NCBI GenBank assembly: GCA_002398405.1
Contig: DGYN01000141.1
Location: forward strand, 29,904 to 93,903
From: Caulobacteraceae bacterium UBA5005
GTDB taxonomy: Bacteria; Pseudomonadota; Alphaproteobacteria; Caulobacterales; Caulobacteraceae
Direction: 5' to 3'
Length of the DNA: 64,000 bases
Below, piece by piece: positions 1-7,215 of the stretch. Position 1 is the first letter of the stretch; the number at the start of each line of letters is the position of its first letter. The notes beneath the pieces are model-generated. The model ran no database searches, had not been told where the DNA came from, and saw only the letters and a program-made list of their open reading frames with translations. The translations under genes were made by a program, and so were the position numbers.

Positions 1-1187
1 TCGACATCGGCGGCCCGGCGATGATCCGCTCGGCGGCCAAGAACCACGGCTATGTGGCGGTCGCCACGGGCCCTGAAGACATGGCGGAAATCGTCGCCGC
101 GCTGCAGTCCGACGGCGCCACCACCCTATCTTTACGCAAACAGTTGGCCGCCCGCGCCTACGCCCGCACCGCCTCCTACGACGCCGCCATCTCCGGCTGG
201 TTCGCTGAGCAATTGGAAGATGACTTCCCGAGCCGCAAATCCATCGCCGGGTCCCTGGTCCAGACCATGCGCTATGGCGAGAACCCCCACCAGAAGGCGG
301 CCTTCTATCGCTTTGAGAACCCGCGCATCGGCGTCGCCACCGCCCGCCAGCTGCAGGGCAAGGAGCTCAGCTACAACAACATCAACGACACCGACGCAGC
401 CTATGAGCTGATCGCCGAGTTCGACCCGGCCGACGGCCCGGCCTGCGCCATCATCAAGCACGCGAACCCCTGTGGCGTGGCGACGGGCAAGAACCTCAAG
501 GAGGCCTATGAGCGGGCCCTGGCCTGCGACCCCACCTCGGCCTTCGGCGGCATCGTCGCCTTCAACCGCAAGCTCGACCTGGCGACGGCCGAAGAGGCCC
601 TGAAGGTCTTTACCGAGGTGGTCATCGCCCCCGACGCCGATGACGACGCCATCGCCGCCTTCGTCGCCAAGAAGAATGTGCGCCTGCTGGTCACCGGCGG
701 CTTGCCCGATCCTTTGAGCCCCGGCTGGACCTTCAAGTCGGTGTCCGGCGGGTTCCTGGTGCAGAGCCGCGATGATGCGCGCCTGACCCTCGCCGACCTC
801 AAGATCGTCACAAAACGGGCGCCGACCGATGCCGAAGTGCGCGACATGCTGTTCGCCTTCACCATCGCCAAGCACGTCAAGTCCAACGCCATCGTCTACG
901 CCCGCGACGGCCAGACTCTGGGCGTCGGCGCCGGCCAGATGAACCGCAAGGACTCCGCACGGATCGCCGCCCTGCGCGCCGCCGATTTCAACCTCGACCT
1001 TTCCGGCTGCGCCTGCGCGTCGGAGGCCTTCTTCCCCTTCGCCGACGGCCTGATCCAGGCGGCCGAGGCCGGGGCCACGGCGATCATCCAGCCGGGCGGC
1101 TCGATCCGCGACGAAGAGGTCATCGCCGCCGCCGACGAGCGGGGCCTGGCCATGGCCTTCACCGGCGTCAGAGTCTTCCGCCACTGA
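1..1187 (+). CDS. purH: PurH, bifunctional AICAR transformylase/IMP cyclohydrolase (5' truncated by window)
   Basis: This gene catalyses the last two steps of purine synthesis: formylation of AICAR, then cyclisation to IMP, in the cytosol. The reading frame is open from base 3, so the start lies outside the window. About 394 residues are visible of a family that is usually about 525, so most of the N-terminal cyclohydrolase (MGS-like) domain is missing and the transformylase domain is complete. Visible family motifs include [17 protein letters not shown], the catalytic KHANPCG segment, [18 protein letters not shown] and the C-terminal PGGSIRDEE and RVFRH. The TGA stop overlaps the ATG of the next gene (TGATG), so the two are probably co-translated. 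Identity is firm. Confidence 0.97.
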   Translation, partial: DIGGPAMIRSAAKNHGYVAVATGPEDMAEIVAALQSDGATTLSLRKQLAARAYARTASYDAAISGWFAEQLEDDFPSRKSIAGSLVQTMRYGENPHQKAAFYRFENPRIGVATARQLQGKELSYNNINDTDAAYELIAEFDPADGPACAIIKHANPCGVATGKNLKEAYERALACDPTSAFGGIVAFNRKLDLATAEEALKVFTEVVIAPDADDDAIAAFVAKKNVRLLVTGGLPDPLSPGWTFKSVSGGFLVQSRDDARLTLADLKIVTKRAPTDAEVRDMLFAFTIAKHVKSNAIVYARDGQTLGVGAGQMNRKDSARIAALRAADFNLDLSGCACASEAFFPFADGLIQAAEAGATAIIQPGGSIRDEEVIAAADERGLAMAFTGVRVFRH

Positions 1188-1972
1188 TGGGAAAGCCGGC
1201 CCTTCTGGAACGTCCGGCCAAACGGCCAACGCGCAAGGAATGGGCCGAGCGCCTGCTCAAGGCCGCGACGATCCACAAGCCGGCGGGTCTGGGTCCCTTC
1301 CCTCTGGTCATGCAGTTTCACGGCTGCGGCGGCCTTCGCCCGTTTCAGGCGACCTATGCGCAGGCCGCGCTGAAGGCCGGTTATGCGGTGATGATCGTCG
1401 ATAGTTTCAAGCCGCGCGGCCTGTCGCGCCTCGACGGCTCGCTGGTCGTCTGCACCGGCCTTGCCCTGCACGGCGCGGAGCGGGCGGCGGACGTCTACGC
1501 CCTCTACGCCTGGGCCCAGGAACAGTCCTGGGTGGATTCCCGCCGCATTGTCCTTTCCGGCTGGAGCCATGGCGGCTGGACCATTATGGACGCCCTGGCC
1601 CTGGGCGATCGCGCGCCCCGTTTCGCCAAGCTCTCAGACCTCCCGGCCGACCCCTTGAAGGGCCTGGCGGGGACGGTGCTGGTCTATCCCTATGCGGCCT
1701 GGCCCTCGATGACCTATGCCCGGGGCTGGGCGGGGCGCAAGCCCAAGGTCTTCGCCCTGCTCTGCGGCAGGGATCAGGTGGTCGGGGTGCGCTATCCCCC
1801 CAGGGCCATCGACCGGCTGGAGAAGGACGGCCTCGCCGTCGACCGCCTGGTTTTCCACGACGCCACCCACGCCTTCGACGATGAGAAGGCCTCTGACCCG
1901 CGCTCCCGCTATCGGGCGGACTATTTGCAGCAGGCCACGGACTGGTACGCTAAGGCGCTGAGGGCCATCTGA
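1187..1972 (+). CDS. Dienelactone hydrolase-like alpha/beta hydrolase
   Basis: This is a 261-residue alpha/beta-hydrolase of the dienelactone hydrolase superfamily; the substrate cannot be named. The nucleophile elbow is GWSHGG near residue 127. A QFHGCGG segment near residue 43 would form the oxyanion hole. A late CGRDQVVG segment supplies the likely acid and DATHAFDD the likely catalytic histidine. No signal peptide is evident, so it is probably cytosolic. The ATG overlaps the purH stop, which suggests one operon. Related proteins are often annotated only as dienelactone hydrolase family. I see no functional link to the glycan genes downstream. Confidence 0.8.
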   Translation: MGKPALLERPAKRPTRKEWAERLLKAATIHKPAGLGPFPLVMQFHGCGGLRPFQATYAQAALKAGYAVMIVDSFKPRGLSRLDGSLVVCTGLALHGAERAADVYALYAWAQEQSWVDSRRIVLSGWSHGGWTIMDALALGDRAPRFAKLSDLPADPLKGLAGTVLVYPYAAWPSMTYARGWAGRKPKVFALLCGRDQVVGVRYPPRAIDRLEKDGLAVDRLVFHDATHAFDDEKASDPRSRYRADYLQQATDWYAKALRAI

Positions 1973-1974
1973 AA

Positions 1975-2010
1975 AAGTAAAACCCCGCCGGCGGGGGGGC
2001 CGGCGGGGCT
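1975..2010 (-). terminator. GC-rich hairpin terminator between convergent genes
   Basis: A perfect 10-bp stem (1983-1992 with 1999-2008, CCCCGCCGGC against its complement) encloses a six-G loop. Read on the minus strand the stem is followed by TTTTAC and TTTTT, so the U-tract serves transcription arriving from the permease gene at 2189. On the plus strand the stem only precedes a weak tract. A second hairpin sits at 2092-2110 (TCCGGGGC/GCCCCGGA). I see no gene in 1973-2188. Confidence 0.65.
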
Positions 2011-2188
2011 GATCGGCCGCGCCTCGGGGGGAGAAGGCGGGACCATTTTGGCGGCGCCTCGCTGGGCGCTCGCCTGGAGGGTCCGGGGCAGAGGGGGGAC
2101 GCGCCCCGGATGAGAAAGAAATAGGTACTGATTGGATGGGTTCCAGACCCCCGCCAAAAATTATTTGGATCGCCGGGTCTAGTTTTCC

Positions 2189-3358
2189 CTAAGCCGCTTT
2201 TTCCACAGCATTTTTCGCCGGACGTTTTTTCTCGTGGCCTAGCGGATCGCCGTCGCCGGACAGCAGAACCGCGATCCAGTGCGAGCCTTTGAACTGGGCC
2301 AGCACGACCATCGCCATGACCGTCAGCGGCGTAGACAGGAACATGCCCGCCAGCCCCCAAATATAACCCCAGAACGCCAGGGCCAGCAGAACCACCACCG
2401 GATCCAGGTTGAGGCTCTCCCCCTGCATCCTTGGCAAAATCACATTGGACATGACGAAATTGACGGCGTTCAGGACCACCAGAAGGATCACAGCCGGCCA
2501 GATGGTCTCGAACTGCACCAGGGCGAAGATCGGCGGCACAAAGGAGCCCACGGCGCCGCCGATGATCGGAATGTAGCCCGCGACGAAAATGATGAAGGCC
2601 CAGAAGCCGGCGTGCTCAAGCCGGAGCAGCCACATTACCCCCCACGAGATCAAGGCGACGATGGCCCCGGTGACGGTCTGGATCCACAGATAGCTGTTCA
2701 CGCCGGCGCGGATACGGCCGAAAACGTCCATGGCCTCGCCGCGCTCTTCGCGCTCGGGAAACAACCGCACGACCTTCTTCGCGAACCCGGCCCGCGAGGC
2801 GAGCAAAAAGCCGACGTAAATCAACACGAAGACCGCGTTGGAGGTGAAGGCCTGCACGCCCGCGAACACCGAGGCTGCGTACTGCGCCGGATTGAGACGG
2901 GCGAAGAGCTGGTTGACAGAGGGCGGAGCATCCATCCCCAGCATCGAGGCCACCCGTTCAATCAGGCCGTTCAACCTTGGGCCGTATCGAATCATCTCGT
3001 CACGGATGCCGGCGGCGTACTCGGCGATGATGTAGACCGTGACCCCGAACGCGGCGATGCCGATGATAAAGGCGAAGGCCTCGGGGCCCCACGACGGCAG
3101 GAACGGAAACCGTTTTTCCAAAGTTGAAGCAAAACCGTCGATCATCATGAGCATGAAGATCGCCAGGGCCAGGGAGGATAGGATCGGCCCCAGCTCTTTC
3201 AACGCCGCGCCCCCAAGGATAGCGGCGATCAAGACGACCGCGTTACGCAGGGTTGTAGCCTCGGCCGGACCTTGTGCAAGCGGCTCGCCGCCCGGACGGC
3301 TGGGCGGCTTTGGAGGGGTTTTGCTTGGCGGCTTGCTCATGTTTAGGTCTTGAACCAT
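2189..3358 (-). CDS. AI-2E family (PerM-like) membrane transporter
   Basis: This 389-residue integral membrane protein belongs to the AI-2E/PerM family. Members have about eight membrane helices and act as exporters or antiporters of varied substrates; the actual substrate is unknown. The N-terminus is proline-rich and soluble, with hydrophobic segments from about residue 35. The C-terminal half has the family's AGYIPIIGGAVGSFVPP block and a later WGYIWGLAGMFLSTPL block. The start is uncertain: ATG at 3358 gives MVQDLNMSKPP, and ATG at 3340 gives MSKPPSK. Neither has a convincing ribosome-binding site. It is divergent from the FecR-like genes and convergent with the hydrolase. Confidence 0.85.
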   Translation of the reverse strand: MVQDLNMSKPPSKTPPKPPSRPGGEPLAQGPAEATTLRNAVVLIAAILGGAALKELGPILSSLALAIFMLMMIDGFASTLEKRFPFLPSWGPEAFAFIIGIAAFGVTVYIIAEYAAGIRDEMIRYGPRLNGLIERVASMLGMDAPPSVNQLFARLNPAQYAASVFAGVQAFTSNAVFVLIYVGFLLASRAGFAKKVVRLFPEREERGEAMDVFGRIRAGVNSYLWIQTVTGAIVALISWGVMWLLRLEHAGFWAFIIFVAGYIPIIGGAVGSFVPPIFALVQFETIWPAVILLVVLNAVNFVMSNVILPRMQGESLNLDPVVVLLALAFWGYIWGLAGMFLSTPLTVMAMVVLAQFKGSHWIAVLLSGDGDPLGHEKKRPAKNAVEKAA

Positions 3359-3477
3359 CGCGGTCTGTGCTTGTCAGGTCAACAGAACCATATTTCTTGG
3401 CGCAGACGCACAATTATCACTTGATTACGCCGCCGGGATTGGTCAAACGACTATCGCACTTAGCAAATGGAGCTCCC

Positions 3478-3891
3478 ATGGCCAGCAAGTTCGTCGCCGC
3501 TCTCGCAGTCGGCTTATCTCTGATCGCGAGCCAGGCGGTTGCCGCCGAAGCCTCGATCTCCGGCCTCAAGGGCCAAGTCATGATCAACCGTGACGGGAAG
3601 ATGGTCGCTGCCGCTCCGGGCGCGCTGAAGACCGGTGATCGCGTGGTCGCCATGGACGGCGCCGCGGCGAAGATCACCTACGCTGACGGTTGCGCCGTCA
3701 CCCTTCAGCCTCAGGCCATGGCGACGATCGGGGCGAAGTCGCCCTGCGTTGACAGCACGGGCCTGGTCAGCACCGGCGAGTCGTCGGCTCAGCTGTTTGG
3801 TTCGTGGTTGTGGACCCTGGTCTTCGTTGTGGGCGTCGGCTGGATCTTGGTCGAAGTCCTCGACGACGACGATGATCCCATCAGCAACTAA
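3478..3891 (+). CDS. FecR-like secreted protein with acidic C-terminal tail (paralogue 1 of 3)
   Basis: A 137-residue exported protein. It has an N-terminal signal peptide (MASKF... with AVAA cleavage site near residue 23). A short FecR-like beta domain follows, carrying GDRVVAMDG, ITYADGC and TLQPQAM. The region ends with a SPC motif and SAQ, then one hydrophobic helix (about residues 108-126) and the tail DDDDDPISN. The two cysteines in DGC and SPC are shared by all three paralogues and may form a disulfide. ATG at 3478 is chosen because it begins the signal peptide; the frame stays open upstream to 3274 without one. The function is unknown, and the nearby glycan genes suggest an envelope role. 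Confidence 0.75.
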   Translation: MASKFVAALAVGLSLIASQAVAAEASISGLKGQVMINRDGKMVAAAPGALKTGDRVVAMDGAAAKITYADGCAVTLQPQAMATIGAKSPCVDSTGLVSTGESSAQLFGSWLWTLVFVVGVGWILVEVLDDDDDPISN

Positions 3892-3923
3892 GCTCTAACC
3901 AATTTTTTCTAGACGGATATGGC

Positions 3924-3956
3924 GTGAGCTGATCGAAAGGTCAGCTCACGTTTTTT
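3924..3956 (+). terminator. Rho-independent terminator after FecR-like gene 1
   Basis: A perfect 9-bp stem, GTGAGCTGA at 3924-3932 with TCAGCTCAC at 3941-3949, has an 8-nt loop and is followed directly by GTTTTTTGG. It lies between the first and second FecR-like genes, so the second gene probably has its own promoter or depends on read-through. Confidence 0.85.
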
Positions 3957-3990
3957 GGTGAGTAGATCACCCCCTCTGACAGGAGTTTTC

Positions 3991-4410
3991 ATGTTTCGTA
4001 GTGCAACCGTTGCGGGCATGGCCTTCGCGCTTATCGTTTCGGGCCAGGCCATGGCCGCCGAAACCGGCAAGGTGACCCTGTCGGCGAAGGGCGAGGTCTC
4101 TCTGGCGCGCGGCGGCAAGATCGCGCCCGTCGCTGGCGCGGCCACGCTCCAGGCCGGTGACCGCGTCATCGCCAATGACGGCCAAGCCCAACTGACCTAC
4201 GCTGATGGCTGCGTGGTGACCCTGCGGCCGCAGGCCATGGCCACCATCGCCGCCAAGTCGCCCTGCGCGGGCGCCGAGGGCCTGGTGAGCGCCGGCGCCG
4301 CAAGCGCGCAGCTGACCACCATGCAGTGGGTCGGCGTCGGCCTGACGGTCGTGGTGCTTGGCTTCGGACTCGCCGCCGCCTTTGACGACGACGATCCGGT
4401 CAGCAACTAA
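3991..4410 (+). CDS. FecR-like secreted protein with acidic C-terminal tail (paralogue 2 of 3)
   Basis: A 139-residue paralogue of the protein at 3478. A signal peptide ends at AMAA near residue 23. The FecR-like core has GDRVIANDG, TYADGC, TLRPQAMATI and SPC, followed by SAQ. A hydrophobic helix near residues 110-132 precedes the tail FDDDDPVSN. An AGGAG ribosome-binding site at 3981-3985 fixes the start at 3991; the frame stays open upstream to 3955. The gene is enclosed by two hairpins (3924-3956 and 4433-4463), which implies separate expression from its siblings. The core is closely similar to paralogue 1, so tandem duplication is the simplest origin. Confidence 0.75.
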   Translation: MFRSATVAGMAFALIVSGQAMAAETGKVTLSAKGEVSLARGGKIAPVAGAATLQAGDRVIANDGQAQLTYADGCVVTLRPQAMATIAAKSPCAGAEGLVSAGAASAQLTTMQWVGVGLTVVVLGFGLAAAFDDDDPVSN

Positions 4411-4432
4411 GCAATCCTGTTCGAATTTCCGC

Positions 4433-4463
4433 AACCCCGCTTCGCGATCGGCGAAGCGGGGTT
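4433..4463 (+). terminator. Strong hairpin after FecR-like gene 2
   Basis: A perfect 13-bp stem, AACCCCGCTTCGC at 4433-4445 with GCGAAGCGGGGTT at 4451-4463, has a 5-nt loop. Only a short T run follows (TTTGCCTT), so it may terminate weakly or act as an attenuator or RNA-stabilising hairpin. Confidence 0.7.
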
Positions 4464-4520
4464 TGCCTTGCCCTCCGGCCGCATGGCGCGGAACGCCGAA
4501 TCGCGTCAGGAGGGAAAATC

Positions 4521-4979
4521 ATGCATCGCATCATTACGGTTACAGCCGCCGCCTTAAGCTTCGCCCTTTCCGGCGCGGCGACGGCAGGGGACGGCGCGGC
4601 CCGCCTGTCCTCCATCGACGGAGCCGTCTCCATCAGCCAGGGCGGCAAGGTGGCGACGGCCAAGCCGGGCGCTCTTCTGCGCGGCGAGAGGCGTGCGGCC
4701 CTGCGGCCGGGCGACCGGATCATCGCTCAGGACGGTGAGGCGCGCCTCACCTATCCGGATGGCTGCGTCGTGACCCTTCGCCCGCAATCGATGATCACCG
4801 TCGCTGACGCCTCGCCCTGCGCGTCTTCCATGGGCCTGATCAGCACCGGGGGCGCCAGCGCTCAGGCAACCCTGGGCGAACTCACCCCCGGCGGCTGGAT
4901 CATGGGCATCCTGGCGGTGAGCGGCTTCATCTATGGCTCTATCCAGGTCCTCGACGACGAAGACCCGGCAAGTCCCTAG
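4521..4979 (+). CDS. FecR-like secreted protein (paralogue 3 of 3)
   Basis: A 152-residue paralogue of the two upstream proteins. It has a signal peptide (cleavage near ATAG, residues 20-23) and the shared core GDRIIAQDG, TYPDGC, TLRPQSM and SPC. A late hydrophobic helix is followed by the shorter tail DDEDPASP. It differs by a small basic insertion (GERRAA) before the GDR motif. AGGAGGG at 4508-4514 is a strong ribosome-binding site for ATG 4521. The stop lies 4 bp before the VanZ-like start, so these two are probably translationally coupled. The function is unknown. Confidence 0.73.
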   Translation: MHRIITVTAAALSFALSGAATAGDGAARLSSIDGAVSISQGGKVATAKPGALLRGERRAALRPGDRIIAQDGEARLTYPDGCVVTLRPQSMITVADASPCASSMGLISTGGASAQATLGELTPGGWIMGILAVSGFIYGSIQVLDDEDPASP

Positions 4980-4983
4980 GGTC

Positions 4984-5355
4984 ATGTTTCGGCCAGGGCC
5001 GCTGACCGGGCGCCTTCTGACGCTTTGCCGGTTCCTGTTTTTCCTGGCCGTGGTTGCTGTTTTTGTGGCGGCGATCCTGCCGACGCCAGACCTCGGGGAG
5101 CGACCGGGCGGCGACAAGGTTCTTCACATTCTGGCTTTCTATGGCCTTACCCTATTGGCCGTGATGGCCTTTCCGAGCGCTCACCTTCTCAAGATTGCGA
5201 CCCTGCTGTCGGTGTTTGGGGCGGTGATCGAGGTGGTCCAGGGTCTTTCGTTCATCGGCCGGGACCGAGATATCTGGGATTGGGTCGCCGACAACATGGC
5301 CATTGCGGCCGTGCTTTGTCCCCTGGTCTTGTCGCGCTGGCGCACGCGGACCTGA
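4984..5355 (+). CDS. VanZ-like small membrane protein
   Basis: A 123-residue membrane protein of the VanZ-like family, with about four hydrophobic segments. It has the typical GDKVLHILAFYGL segment after the first helix and a conserved polar DWVADNMA stretch before the last helix. VanZ itself gives low-level teicoplanin resistance; the role of most family members is unknown, and many sit near exopolysaccharide genes. ATG 4984 is preferred to the longer open frame from 4933 because it starts just after the FecR-like stop. Confidence 0.75.
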   Translation: MFRPGPLTGRLLTLCRFLFFLAVVAVFVAAILPTPDLGERPGGDKVLHILAFYGLTLLAVMAFPSAHLLKIATLLSVFGAVIEVVQGLSFIGRDRDIWDWVADNMAIAAVLCPLVLSRWRTRT

Positions 5356-5436
5356 GCATCCGGCCATACGGCTGCCAAACTTCGCGGCTTCATTGCCTCG
5401 CTTTTCCTCGCTTGCTAAGCGAACGGAACTCGCAGG

Positions 5437-6285
5437 ATGGGTCATGACTTTGTCTCAAGGGTTGGCGGTTTGATCGATCTGCACTGCCATATTCTGCCGG
5501 GGATCGACGACGGCGCGCCGGACCTTGAGACCGCGCTGGAAATGGCCCGCATCGCCGTCGCCGACGGCATCGTGGTCACTGCATGCACGCCCCACATGAT
5601 GCCTGGCGTCTATGACAACCAGGGCCCCGACGTCCGTCTCCGGATCAGCGCCCTGCAGGCCGCCCTCGACGAGCATGGCATAAGCCTGCGCCTGGTCACC
5701 GGCGCCGATGTTCACCTGCAGGAAAGCCTCGGCGCCCGCCTGAACGACGGCCGGCTTCTGTCGCTCAACGATTCCCGCTACTTCCTGTTCGAGCCGCCGC
5801 ACTATGCGGCGCCGCCAAGACTGCCGGAGGCGGTGTTCGACGTCATGTCGGCGGGATACCATCCTGTGCTCACCCACCCCGAGCGGCTTTCCTGGATCGA
5901 GACCCACTACGAGGTAATCAAGACCCTGGCGGAGCGAGGTGTCTGGATGCAGGTCACCGCCGGCTCGCTCACCGGACGCTTCGGGCGGCGCCCGCAATAC
6001 TGGGCCGAGCGCATGGTCGCCGAGGGCCATGTTCACATCCTGGCCACCGATGCGCACAACCTGCGCGGCCGCACCCCGATACTGAGCGAGGCGCGAGATA
6101 TCATTGCCCAGCGCCTGGGGGAGGACGAGGCGGAGAACATGGTCCTCAACCGTCCGCTCTGCATTCTAGAGAACCTCCATCCGGCGGAAACTCCACCCCG
6201 TCCGGCTATCGCCGCCAAGCCGGCCAGGAACGGATGGTTCGCGAATCTTTTCGGACGTCCGAACGCCCATGTCCCTGCACCCTAG
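5437..6285 (+). CDS. CpsB/CapC-type PHP-fold protein-tyrosine phosphatase
   Basis: A 282-residue manganese-dependent phosphatase of the PHP superfamily, expected to dephosphorylate the Wzc-type tyrosine kinase encoded two genes downstream. Visible metal-binding motifs are HCHILPGIDDG near residue 17, CTPHM near residue 48, TGADVHL, LTHPERL and ATDAHN. The final 40 residues after the fold are proline- and alanine-rich. The start is uncertain: ATG 5437 has only a weak AGG upstream, and TTG 5470 would begin just before the first metal motif. The enzyme-kinase pair is typical of Wzx/Wzy-dependent polymer length control. Confidence 0.88.
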   Translation: MGHDFVSRVGGLIDLHCHILPGIDDGAPDLETALEMARIAVADGIVVTACTPHMMPGVYDNQGPDVRLRISALQAALDEHGISLRLVTGADVHLQESLGARLNDGRLLSLNDSRYFLFEPPHYAAPPRLPEAVFDVMSAGYHPVLTHPERLSWIETHYEVIKTLAERGVWMQVTAGSLTGRFGRRPQYWAERMVAEGHVHILATDAHNLRGRTPILSEARDIIAQRLGEDEAENMVLNRPLCILENLHPAETPPRPAIAAKPARNGWFANLFGRPNAHVPAP

Positions 6286-6322
6286 AGTCCGGTCAGGTAA
6301 GGGAAAAACGACCCGGTTTGAT

Positions 6323-6351
6323 TTGACGGCCAGGTGTGCTCGCGTCATAAG
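6323..6351 (+). promoter_or_regulatory. Candidate sigma70-type promoter upstream of the export lipoprotein
   Basis: TTGACG at 6323-6328 and CATAAG at 6346-6351 are separated by 17 bp. The -35 matches five of six consensus positions and the -10 four of six. It lies in the 177-bp gap between the phosphatase and the export gene, where nothing else was recognised. Evidence is by consensus only. Confidence 0.4.
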
Positions 6352-6462
6352 CAAGCCCACACGAGCGTCGCTGCAAGCAGGGTTCGCGGCTTTTCCCAGG
6401 CATGTGCGAGGGCGGCTGGCCAACCCAGGCCGTCAATCTGCAGCTACAGTTGAGATTCAGGA

Positions 6463-7167
6463 ATGACCGTCGCCAGAAAGCTTTTGCCTATCTTCGTCCT
6501 CGTGGGCCTGGTGCTGAGCGCGTGCGCGGGGGGCGGACAAACACGGCTGGCCAACGATGCGGCCGTGCTGGGCGCGCCAGATCCGGTAATCTACGCCCAG
6601 TCCGAGACTGAGGAATACACCATCGGTCCCCAGGATCGGCTGAGCATCAACGTCTATCCAGTGCGCGACTTTTCAATCCCCTCGGTCCGCGTCACCGCCG
6701 ACGGCTCGGTGCTCGTCCCACCGATCGGGTCCGTCCGAGCTCAAGGCAAGACGGCCACCGCCCTCGCCGCCGAAATCCAGGCCGCGCTCATCCAGTGCTG
6801 CCTCCAACGTCCGCAAGTCGTAGTCCAGGTCGAGGAGACGATCAGCCGTCAGATCACGGTCAGCGGCGCGGTGAAAACCTCCAACTATTATAACCTCCGC
6901 GGCCGGATGACGCTGACACAAGCGGTCGCCATGGCTGGCGGCCCAGACCCGCAAACAGCCGACACGCGTCGCGTGGGCGTAATCCGCATGGTGGGCGGCC
7001 AGCGCACCGGCAAGGTCTTCAACCTTCAGGACATTCAGGCGAACCGCGCGGAAGATCCGGAAATCTTTGGCGGTGACCAGATCATCGTCGACACCTCGGA
7101 CAGCAAGAGCACCTGGCGCAACATCATCTCGGCGATGCCCTTCGCCGCGCTTTTTACTGTATTCTGA
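6463..7167 (+). CDS. Wza-like outer-membrane polysaccharide export lipoprotein
   Basis: A 234-residue polysaccharide export protein. The N-terminus is a lipoprotein signal with lipobox LSAC (Cys21). The Poly_export domain begins at EYTIGPQDRLSI and runs through VRVTADGSVLVPPIG. A SLBB-like region follows, with SRQITVSGAVK and LTQAVAMAGGP. It is shorter than E. coli Wza (about 380 residues), as is common for alphaproteobacterial homologues with one SLBB repeat. It should form the periplasmic/outer-membrane channel with the Wzc protein encoded next. An AGG just before ATG 6463 is the nearest ribosome-binding sequence. Confidence 0.9.
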   Translation: MTVARKLLPIFVLVGLVLSACAGGGQTRLANDAAVLGAPDPVIYAQSETEEYTIGPQDRLSINVYPVRDFSIPSVRVTADGSVLVPPIGSVRAQGKTATALAAEIQAALIQCCLQRPQVVVQVEETISRQITVSGAVKTSNYYNLRGRMTLTQAVAMAGGPDPQTADTRRVGVIRMVGGQRTGKVFNLQDIQANRAEDPEIFGGDQIIVDTSDSKSTWRNIISAMPFAALFTVF

Positions 7168-7215
7168 CTTGACCCCACCTCATGAGGCCGGGGCCGGCCG
7201 CGAACAGGATTGAGT

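Noticed and set aside
132..1229. A 365-codon open frame opposite purH
   Set aside because: Low-complexity G/A/D-rich translation with no family motifs; it mirrors the high-GC purH coding strand.
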